Below, one piece after another: positions 6,583 to 12,135 of a stretch of DNA of 12,135 bases. The notes beneath the pieces are model-generated. The model saw only the letters and a list, made by a program, of their open reading frames with translations. It searched no databases and was not told the DNA's origin. The stretch lies in assembly GCA_964473525.1 (NCBI GenBank), contig CAYYPK010000083.1:1-12135 (forward strand), read 5' to 3'. Position numbers and translations under genes: made by a program. The DNA is from GCA-2687025 sp964473525. GTDB lineage: Bacteria > Poribacteria > WGA-4E > GCA-2687025. Numbering within the stretch: the stretch's first letter is position 1; each line of letters begins with the position of its first letter.

Positions 6583-7032
6583 TCAGGCTTGCATGACGAC
6601 GAAGATGGAATCCCCTTCGGCGACCACTTCGTACCGATTCAGCGGCCTGGGAGGGGGACCGGACAGCACGGCGCCATTCGCGTCGAATGACGCGTCGTGG
6701 CACGGGCAGTGGAAGCGATTGTGCTCCGCCTGCCACAGGGCGCGACAGCCGAGGTGCGTGCAGGTGGTGGAGATGGCGCGGAAGCCGTCGGCGGCCTTGA
6801 TGAGCACCGCCTCGCGCCCTGCGATGTCGCGGAAAGTCTTCTGACCCTCGCGCCGCAGCGTGGCCACGTCGGTCACGTACACGCGCTGCGGTATGGCTTC
6901 CCGCCGGCGCGGATAGACGAATCCGATGACGTAGGCAGCGGCTGTCCCGTAGGAGGCCACCAGGCTGCCAAGCATTACCAGGAGACCCAGGAACCCGCGG
7001 CGGGTACCACGTTCAGACGGCGCTCTGTCCAT
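6583..7032 (-). CDS. Rieske [2Fe-2S] iron-sulfur protein of the cytochrome bc complex
   Basis: With the start at 7032 the protein has 149 residues. TRRGFLG (10-16) followed by a hydrophobic segment (about 14-40) is a twin-arginine-type signal that also serves as the membrane anchor, usual for Rieske proteins. The cluster-binding boxes are CTHLGC (91-96) and CPCH (109-112). C91, H93, C109 and H112 are the expected ligands, and C96 and C111 the expected disulfide. GPPPRPL (125-131) is the conserved proline loop. The start is chosen because GGGAG (complement of 7038-7042) stands 5 bases before it. An in-frame ATG at 7113 would add 27 residues ahead of the Tat motif and has no better SD. The protein accepts electrons from quinol at cytochrome b and passes them to the c-type subunit, here presumably the octaheme protein. 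Confidence 0.93.
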   Translation of the reverse strand: MDRAPSERGTRRGFLGLLVMLGSLVASYGTAAAYVIGFVYPRRREAIPQRVYVTDVATLRREGQKTFRDIAGREAVLIKAADGFRAISTTCTHLGCRALWQAEHNRFHCPCHDASFDANGAVLSGPPPRPLNRYEVVAEGDSIFVVMQA

Positions 7033-7053
7033 GACCGCTCCCGACCTGGCGAT

Positions 7054-7101
7054 GGGCCGCGCCGTCGGCGCGGCCCCAGCGATGTGGCTCCAGACGGAGC
7101 C
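7054..7101 (-). repeat. Two perfect hairpins between aconitase and the Rieske gene
   Basis: GGGCCGCGCC (7054-7063) pairs perfectly with GGCGCGGCCC (7067-7076) around a 3-base loop, and GGCTCC (7086-7091) pairs with GGAGCC (7096-7101) around a 4-base loop. On the minus strand they follow the aconitase stop and precede the Rieske SD by about 12 bases. No T-run follows. They could attenuate transcription between the two genes or act as an RNA processing or stability element. Confidence 0.55.
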
Positions 7102-7131
7102 GCCCGCTGTCACTCGGCCCCGCCCGCGCGT

Positions 7132-9081
7132 TTACTTCTCGACCGTGTTCAGTTTCCCGCCAGCTATGATGACGTCGACCTCGGCCGCCGTCAGGTCGTG
7201 GCGCGCCTCGAACTCGACGCCCCGGGATGGGCTGGACACCGTAACGGTGTCTCCCGCCAATAGCTGACCTGGGAGTCCCTTAATACTTAGCCGCTCGCCG
7301 TCGACGATGCCATCGTAATCCGCGTCTTTCGCGAACAGGAGCGGCACGATGCCGAAGTTCACGAGGTTGGCATGGTGGATGCGCTCGAACGACTTGGCGA
7401 TCTTCACCTTGACGCCCAGGTACATGGGGCATATGGCGGCGTGTTCGCGCGACGATCCCTGACCGTAGCTGTCGCCTCCGACCACGATGCCGTGTCCGCC
7501 CTCGTCACGCCACTCCGCCGCTCGCTCCCAGAACGCTGGCGCGTCCGGCGTGTTAAAGGCCATGAACACCGCCTCGGAGTACTTCGGGATGTTCGACCGG
7601 AACTTCAGGAAGGAGCCCGCAGGCATGATGTGATCCGTCGTGATCTTGTCGCCAGCCTTCAGCAGCACCTTGCCGTTGATGTCCTCCGGCAGAGCGTCGT
7701 TGGTGGGCGGCGATCCGATGGTCGGGCCGCGGTCGATCTCCAGTCCGTCGGCGGAATCCGCTGGCGGGATGACCATCGCGTCGTCGATGTGGAACTTCGC
7801 TGGCCACGTGAACGATGGGTATTCGACGCCCAGAATGGACGGTAGGTCTCGCGGATCGGTCAGTTTGCCTGTGAGGGCCGCGGCCACCGCCGTCTCCGGG
7901 CTGGCGAGGTACACCTCGTCCGTCGGCGTGCCCGACCTGCCAAGGAAGTTGCGGTTGAACGTGCGCACGCTGACACGGCCGTTCCCGGGCGACATTCCCT
8001 GACCTATGCACGGGCCGCACGCGGACTCGAGAATCCGGCATCCCGCCGAGATGAAAGTCTGAAGCGCCCCCTGCGCCGCGATCATCTCGAACACCTGACG
8101 CGACCCAGGCGCGATGCCCACGTGTACGCCAGGGTGCACCGTGCGACCCTCCAGAACTCCTGCCACGATCATCAGATCGCGGAAGGAGCTGTTGGTGCAC
8201 GATCCTACAAGAACCTGGTGGATTTCCGTGCCCGCGACATCGCTCACTGCCTGGATGTTGTCCGGGCTGGACGGCGCGGCCGTCAACGGCTCCAGCTCGC
8301 TCAGGTCGATGTCGATGACGCGCGCGTATTCCGCGTCCTCGTCGGCGGAGAGCTCGCGCCACACGTCCTCGCGTTCCTGCGCGCGCAGGTACTCACGTGT
8401 GCGCTCGTCCGACGGAAACACGGACGTTGTCACCCCGACCTCGGCGCCCATGTTGGTGACGGTCGAGCGCTCCGGCACGCTGAGAGACGCCACGCCCGGG
8501 CCGAAGTACTCCAGCACATGCCCGACGTTGCCCTTGGTGCTCAACTCCTGAAGGACGCGGAAGATGATGTCCTTCGCCGCTACCCAAGGCCGCAGGGCGC
8601 CCGTGAGTCTGACGCCTATGACGTGGGGGCAGTCCAATACGAACGGCTCGCCGCCCATCGCCAACGCTACGTCCAGGCCGCCCACCCCGATCGCAACGGC
8701 GCCCATGCCGCCGCTGGTCGGCGTGTGTGAGTCCGACCCCAGCAGGACGGCGCCCGGGCGCGAGAATCGTTCCAGGTGCACCTGGTGACATATCCCATTA
8801 CCCGCGCGCGAGAAGTGCGCGCCCGCCCTCAACGCAATGGACTGCAGGTACATGTGGTCGTTGTGGTTTTCCGGGCCGAACTGGCTCATGTTGTGGTCGA
8901 CGTAGGAGACGGACAGCTCCGTCTTCACGCGGTCCAGCCCGAGCGCCTCGAATTCGAGGTACGCCATCGTGCCGGTGGCGTCCTGCGTGAGCGTCTGATC
9001 TACCTTGATGCCCACGCGTGATCCGGCCTTTAACTCGCCCGACACGAGGTGTTCGGAGAATATCTTCTCAACTAGGTTCAT
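7132..9081 (-). CDS. acn: Aconitate hydratase, short (about 650-residue) bacterial/archaeal type
   Basis: A 649-residue cytoplasmic [4Fe-4S] enzyme that interconverts citrate and isocitrate in the citric acid cycle. Cluster ligands are visible as C295 (VGSCTNSS) and C355/C358 (ACGPCIGQG). Other family blocks are GSDSHTPTSGGMGA (115-128), GNGICHQVHLERF (94-106), TTDHIMPAGSF (481-491) and the swivel-domain loop GDSYGQGSSREHA (536-548) with the substrate-binding Ser/Arg. It is shorter than AcnA or AcnB (near 850-900 residues) and matches the compact putative aconitase family. The start at 9081 is chosen because AGGAGG (complement of 9093-9098) lies 11 bases upstream and MNLVEKIFSEHL begins the conserved fold; in-frame ATGs at 9120 and 9156 lack SD sites. 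The respiratory genes follow after 99 bases and two hairpins, so cotranscription is possible but uncertain. Confidence 0.95.
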   Translation of the reverse strand: MNLVEKIFSEHLVSGELKAGSRVGIKVDQTLTQDATGTMAYLEFEALGLDRVKTELSVSYVDHNMSQFGPENHNDHMYLQSIALRAGAHFSRAGNGICHQVHLERFSRPGAVLLGSDSHTPTSGGMGAVAIGVGGLDVALAMGGEPFVLDCPHVIGVRLTGALRPWVAAKDIIFRVLQELSTKGNVGHVLEYFGPGVASLSVPERSTVTNMGAEVGVTTSVFPSDERTREYLRAQEREDVWRELSADEDAEYARVIDIDLSELEPLTAAPSSPDNIQAVSDVAGTEIHQVLVGSCTNSSFRDLMIVAGVLEGRTVHPGVHVGIAPGSRQVFEMIAAQGALQTFISAGCRILESACGPCIGQGMSPGNGRVSVRTFNRNFLGRSGTPTDEVYLASPETAVAAALTGKLTDPRDLPSILGVEYPSFTWPAKFHIDDAMVIPPADSADGLEIDRGPTIGSPPTNDALPEDINGKVLLKAGDKITTDHIMPAGSFLKFRSNIPKYSEAVFMAFNTPDAPAFWERAAEWRDEGGHGIVVGGDSYGQGSSREHAAICPMYLGVKVKIAKSFERIHHANLVNFGIVPLLFAKDADYDGIVDGERLSIKGLPGQLLAGDTVTVSSPSRGVEFEARHDLTAAEVDVIIAGGKLNTVEK

Positions 9082-9182
9082 GGGTGCGGGATCCTCCTCT
9101 GCGGTGGCGCCGGTAGACATCCCACGGGATCGCGCCGCGGGAGCCGCCCCTGACACACGGGCCTAGGGCAGAACGGCAATAG

Positions 9183-9200
9183 AGGGCAAGGGATTGCCCT
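9183..9200 (-). terminator. Stem-loop between the deacetylase and aconitase genes
   Basis: AGGGCAA (9183-9189) pairs with TTGCCCT (9194-9200) around a 4-base loop. It lies 57 bases past the deacetylase stop. The following minus-strand bases (CTATTGCCGTTC) are only mildly T-rich. It could be a weak terminator for the deacetylase gene or a structure at the 5' end of the aconitase transcript. Confidence 0.35.
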
Positions 9201-9207
9201 GGGGCTC

Positions 9208-9213
9208 TCTATA
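9208..9213 (-). promoter_or_regulatory. Possible -10 box (TATAGA) for the aconitase gene
   Basis: TATAGA on the minus strand lies in the least GC-rich patch upstream of aconitase, about 125 bases before its start codon. A start from it would place the 9183-9200 stem-loop at the very 5' end of the mRNA. No clear -35 element is seen. Confidence 0.28.
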
Positions 9214-9256
9214 ACTGTAGCACGCCGCGGCGCCCACGCGGCGGCGGAGGCCCGGG

Positions 9257-9997
9257 TCAGGTCGCCGCTCGCCATTCCAGCACGGCGTTCGCGGCGTCGA
9301 TGACCGGCGCCGTCCATATGCGGTCAGCGTGTTCGCCGAGGTGTGCGCACAGCTCGCGGAAATCGCCGTCCGATACGGACAGGTGCCCGCTGCCGACGCC
9401 GTGGAACGTCAAGATCGGCCAAGTTCCGTTGGCGGCGGACTTCTCTACAAGCCCTATCATCTGCGCGCCGGACATGCGTTCGCAGGGATACGACCACAGG
9501 TAGGACAGGTCGACATGGCTTGGGTGGTTCGGCCCCTCGCCCCGGCCGCGGCCGGCCTTGAAGTGGCGCGCGACGAGTGGGACGTAGCTCTGCTGCGACG
9601 CTCCCTCGCCGACGAAGCATTGGTAGCACGGGTAGCAGAACGTACACTCCTCCTGCTCGGGCACGCCCTCTCGCAGTCGCGCCGCGCAGTCGAGGATGTC
9701 CGCCTCAATGTCCGCCAGAGTCGCGTCCTCGAGGCCGCCCGTCCCGTGCCACCCGAAGTTCCTGGAGCACGTGTGCTTCACCGTGTGGTTGCCGATCTCG
9801 TGCCCTCGGCCGTGCGCCTCACGCCACGGCTTGAGCCACTCGACGTAGTCGTCCCGCGGGTTTACGTAGAACGTGCCACGCAGGCCGCTGCTTTCGAGCA
9901 CGGGTATGGCGGTCTGTAGCTGGGACGGGTGGCCGTCGTCAAACGTGAGGGAGACGCCGCAGGAACGGCCGTCGGGCCAGGGCGTAGCGTCGGGCAT
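9257..9997 (-). CDS. Polysaccharide deacetylase (NodB family) with a cysteine cluster
   Basis: A 246-residue NodB-homology protein, a metal-dependent carbohydrate esterase 4 fold that removes acetyl groups from sugar polymers or acts on related substrates. Motif 1 is LTFDDGH (17-23) with D20 and D21, and motif 2 is HTVKH (71-75), giving the metal ligands. TFCYPCY (119-125) stands where motif 3 is expected, and ILTFHGVGSGH (195-205) carries the late catalytic histidine. Four cysteines at 118, 121, 124 and 127 form a regular Cx2Cx2Cx2C array within motif 3, which is unusual. No signal peptide is visible, so it may act in the cytoplasm or on a small substrate. GGAGG (complement of 10006-10010) lies 8 bases before ATG at 9997. 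An ATG at 10012 overlaps that SD, and the longer frame to 10198 looks non-coding. It is divergent from trpD. Confidence 0.87.
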   Translation of the reverse strand: MPDATPWPDGRSCGVSLTFDDGHPSQLQTAIPVLESSGLRGTFYVNPRDDYVEWLKPWREAHGRGHEIGNHTVKHTCSRNFGWHGTGGLEDATLADIEADILDCAARLREGVPEQEECTFCYPCYQCFVGEGASQQSYVPLVARHFKAGRGRGEGPNHPSHVDLSYLWSYPCERMSGAQMIGLVEKSAANGTWPILTFHGVGSGHLSVSDGDFRELCAHLGEHADRIWTAPVIDAANAVLEWRAAT

Positions 9998-10149
9998 TGG
10001 TGAGTCCTCCATGTCGCGAGTATCGGCGACCCCAGTGTAGACGGCAACGCACACGCTCGCGTCTTGCCACGCCTCGCGGCGCCCAGCGCACGCCGCCGGC
10101 CGAGCCGGCTCCACCGCCCCTTCCCTGGATGCCAAGGCCACGCTCGCGC

Positions 10150-10158
10150 TGGTATGAT
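10150..10158 (+). promoter_or_regulatory. Possible extended -10 promoter (TGGTATGAT) for trpD-trpC
   Basis: TATGAT (10153-10158) preceded by TG with one base between is an extended -10 element, which can work without a strong -35. It lies about 43 bases before the trpD start. The short leader has no visible leader peptide rich in Trp codons and no attenuator stem. A hairpin GCCGGC-CGA-GCCGGC (10095-10109) lies upstream, between the divergent genes. Confidence 0.4.
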
Positions 10159-10200
10159 TGCAGGCGCGAAGACACCACGCGTTGGCGAAAGGCGACACGG

Positions 10201-11217
10201 ATGATTCAGGAAGCGATACAGGCCCTCGTAGACGGGCGAGACCTCACCGAGCGCCAGGCGTCGTCGTCGATGGACGAGATTATGACCGGCGGCGCCACGC
10301 CGGCCCAGATCGGCTCGTTCATCACTGCGTTGCGCATGAAGGGCGAGACGGTCGAGGAGGTGACGGGCCTGGCAGCCGCTATGCGGGCGAACGCGACGCC
10401 AATCGCGGCCCGTCGCTCGCCGCTTGTCGACACCTGCGGTACAGGCGGTGACGGGTCCAACACGTTCAACATATCGACGACGGCGGCATTCGTCGTCGCT
10501 GGCGCCGGAGTCGCGGTGGCGAAGCACGGCAACCGCGCGGCGTCCAGCCAATGCGGCAGCGCCGACGTGCTGCTAGAGCTCGGCGTGAACGTCGACGCGG
10601 ATCCCGCGACGGTCGGTCGGTGCGTTGACGAAGCAGGTATCGGGTTCCTGTTCGCAGTGAAGTTACACGGGGCGATGAAGCACGCCATCGGGCCACGGCG
10701 CGAGATCGGTGTGCGAACCGTCTTCAACATACTCGGTCCCATGACGAATCCGGCGGGGGCGCGGCGTCAGTTGATCGGCGTGTTCGACGGTGCGTGGACA
10801 GAGCGGATCGCCAGCGCGCTGGGCCGACTGGGCAGCGAACGGGCCCTCGTTGTCCATGGCTCCGACGGGCTCGACGAGATCACGATCACCGGCCCGACGC
10901 GTGTGAGCGAGTTGTCGGACGGGGCCGTCCGCACGTACGAGTTGGATCCGCGCGACCTTGGGTTCAGCTATGCCTCCGCAGACACGCTCGCGGGCGGCGA
11001 TGCGGCCGCGAACGCCGCCACGTTGCGGAGCGTCCTGGGCGGGGCCGACGGGCCGCGTCGCGACATCGTGGTTATCAACGCCGCGGCCGCTCTCGTCGCG
11101 TCTGGGTCGGCGCCGGACATGCCTCCTGGCGTTGACCTCGCGCGCGAAAGCATCGACTCCGGCGAGGCCGCCGCCCGGCTGGATAGCCTCGTCCGCGTGT
11201 CGCAGCAATCCGCGTAG
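10201..11217 (+). CDS. trpD: Anthranilate phosphoribosyltransferase
   Basis: A 338-residue cytoplasmic enzyme joining anthranilate to phosphoribosyl pyrophosphate, the second committed step of tryptophan synthesis. The helical N-terminal domain (1-70) is followed by the PRPP-binding loop DTCGTGGDGSNTFNIST (77-93), then KHGNRAASSQCGSADVLLELG (108-128), and a later anthranilate-side block with IGPRREIGVRTVFNILGPMTNPA. The length is normal and no key motif is missing. The start at 10201 matches the family N-terminus (MIQEAIQALVDGRDL) and has AAAGG about 9 bases upstream; an in-frame extension back to 9997 would overlap the divergent gene and looks non-coding. It is followed by trpC after 23 bases. 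There is no trpE or trpG in the window, so the pathway genes are split. Confidence 0.97.
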   Translation: MIQEAIQALVDGRDLTERQASSSMDEIMTGGATPAQIGSFITALRMKGETVEEVTGLAAAMRANATPIAARRSPLVDTCGTGGDGSNTFNISTTAAFVVAGAGVAVAKHGNRAASSQCGSADVLLELGVNVDADPATVGRCVDEAGIGFLFAVKLHGAMKHAIGPRREIGVRTVFNILGPMTNPAGARRQLIGVFDGAWTERIASALGRLGSERALVVHGSDGLDEITITGPTRVSELSDGAVRTYELDPRDLGFSYASADTLAGGDAAANAATLRSVLGGADGPRRDIVVINAAAALVASGSAPDMPPGVDLARESIDSGEAAARLDSLVRVSQQSA

Positions 11218-11240
11218 CGCGCCGCCGCCGGAAGGGCAGC

Positions 11241-12029
11241 ATGCGACCACCGGACATCCTCAGACGCATCGTGGACCACAAGAGCGAGGAGCTGGCGGGC
11301 CAGTTGGCCGCCGAGCCCTTCGCGGATGTCCGCGCGCGGGCGCTGGACACGTCGCCTCCTCGCGACTTCCGCGGCGCGATCCACGGCGCCGGCGACGTGC
11401 GACTCATCGCGGAGATTAAGAAGGCCTCCCCCAGCAAGGGTGTTATCCGCCCGGACTTCGACCACCGCGCGGTCGCGCGCGAATACGACGCGGCCCGGGT
11501 CGACGCCATCTCTGTCCTGACAGACGAGACGTTTTTCCAGGGCTCGTTGAGCTACATCGCCGACGTCCGCGCGCTGACGGAGGCGCCCGTGCTGCGCAAG
11601 GACTTTACGCTCGACGCCTACCACGTGTGGCAAGCGCGGGCGGCGGGCGCCGACGCCATCTTGCTCATCGTGGCGATTCTGGCCGATGGGCAGTTGCGCG
11701 AGTTCTCCGAGCTCGCCGCCGAGCTCCGGATGGCCTGCCTCGTCGAGACCCACGACGCGGACGAAATGGCGCGCGCGCGCAGCCTCGGGGCGGACATCGT
11801 GGGCATCAACAACCGCGACCTACGGACGTTCACTACCTCGCTTGACACCACGTTCGCCCTACGCGACATGGCGCCGCCCGGCGCCGTGCTGGTCAGCGAG
11901 AGCGGCATTCACACCGCGTCGGACGTCGACCGCCTCCGGGAAGGAGGCGTGGACGCGATGCTGGTGGGAGAGTCACTCATGGCGAGCGACTCCATACAGG
12001 ACAAGGTGCGCCAGCTTCGAGGCGGCTAG
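11241..12029 (+). CDS. trpC: Indole-3-glycerol phosphate synthase
   Basis: A 262-residue TIM-barrel enzyme that closes the ring of carboxyphenylamino-deoxyribulose phosphate to indole-3-glycerol phosphate. Motifs in order are AEIKKASPSKG (57-67), SVLTDETFFQGS (91-102), VLRKDFTLDAYHV (117-129) with the central catalytic lysine K120, LVETHD (167-172), GINNRDLRTF (188-197), SESGIHT (219-225) and the phosphate-binding VGES near 242-245. It is a stand-alone enzyme, not fused to TrpF. AAGGG lies 5 bases before the ATG. It is almost certainly cotranscribed with trpD. Confidence 0.97.
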   Translation: MRPPDILRRIVDHKSEELAGQLAAEPFADVRARALDTSPPRDFRGAIHGAGDVRLIAEIKKASPSKGVIRPDFDHRAVAREYDAARVDAISVLTDETFFQGSLSYIADVRALTEAPVLRKDFTLDAYHVWQARAAGADAILLIVAILADGQLREFSELAAELRMACLVETHDADEMARARSLGADIVGINNRDLRTFTTSLDTTFALRDMAPPGAVLVSESGIHTASDVDRLREGGVDAMLVGESLMASDSIQDKVRQLRGG

Positions 12030-12135
12030 CTCCCGGGTCGCCGACGTGGCCGACTAACCGCAACGACGTAGCGGCCCCACATCGTATGCATACATGGGTT
12101 CACCTTCCGCGGCCGCGCGGATACCATGCAGGACG
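12030..12135. other. Right-edge tail without a secure gene
   Basis: No feature is certain here. A 10-base palindrome GTATGCATAC occupies 12084-12093. On the minus strand a frame runs from the window edge to TAG at 12056-12054 and would encode a C-terminal peptide ending GPLRRCG. On the plus strand ATGs at 12094 and 12126 are open to the edge but lack SD sites. No terminator hairpin with a T-run follows trpC. Confidence 0.35.

Noticed and set aside
7033..7113. 27-residue extension of the Rieske protein
   Set aside because: It would place residues encoded by the two hairpins ahead of the twin-arginine motif, while 7032 has a well-placed GGGAG.
7132..9081. 3-isopropylmalate dehydratase large subunit (LeuC) or homoaconitase as an alternative to aconitase
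   Set aside because: The protein carries both the cluster domain and the C-terminal swivel domain (GDSYGQGSSREHA) in one chain of about 650 residues, whereas LeuC has a separate LeuD.
9082..9156. Extension of aconitase to earlier ATGs
   Set aside because: Residues are low-complexity Ala/Gly/Thr, no SD site precedes them, and AGGAGG stands in front of 9081.
9997..10200. Upstream extension of trpD
   Set aside because: It overlaps the divergent deacetylase start region, is Arg/Pro-rich, and the conserved TrpD N-terminus starts at 10201.

Overview
This is a GC-rich bacterial chromosomal window with tightly packed genes and ATG starts mostly preceded by clear Shine-Dalgarno (SD) sites. No tRNA, rRNA, CRISPR array, insertion sequence or phage gene is visible. 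A secreted LamG-type protein with a short C-terminal tail ending in GKLAAAWGDLKRK resembles, from memory, proteins abundant in Candidatus Poribacteria. That phylum, or a relative among uncultivated marine or sponge-associated bacteria, is my tentative guess at the source; no marker gene here proves it.

Layout, left to right. Positions 1-38 hold the first codons of a minus-strand gene that runs off the edge, followed by a cluster of perfect GC-rich hairpins. A secreted LamG protein gene (192-1022, minus) comes next, then 385 bases without a gene. A small plus-strand membrane protein with a CPMC motif (1408-1725) converges on a long minus-strand respiratory block. In transcription order that block is: aconitase (9081-7132), a Rieske iron-sulfur protein (7032-6583), a b6-type cytochrome b with fused C-terminal domain (6572-5523), a membrane-anchored octaheme cytochrome of the hydroxylamine-oxidoreductase (HAO) type (5489-3972), an NDUFA9-like dehydrogenase/epimerase joined in frame to cytochrome c oxidase subunit III (3746-2112), and oxidase subunit IV (2101-1748). 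A cytoplasmic-looking NodB-family deacetylase (9997-9257, minus) lies upstream of aconitase. It is divergent from trpD-trpC (10201-12029, plus), two tryptophan-biosynthesis enzymes. The last 106 bases hold no securely identified gene.

How the genes work together. The Rieske protein and cytochrome b are the quinol-oxidising core of a bc complex. No cytochrome c1 or f gene is present; the gene in that place encodes the octaheme protein. The simplest reading is a bc-type complex whose c-type subunit is an HAO-like octaheme cytochrome, which could either relay electrons or do nitrogen redox chemistry itself. Downstream lie subunits III and IV of a heme-copper oxidase, whose catalytic subunits I and II must be elsewhere.

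The second oddity is the SDR-CoxIII reading frame. It is open throughout, but at the junction there is an AGGAG site 8 bases before an in-frame GTG, exactly where a normal 207-residue subunit III would begin. The locus may therefore make both a fusion and a free subunit III, or may be a recent or assembly-derived stop loss.
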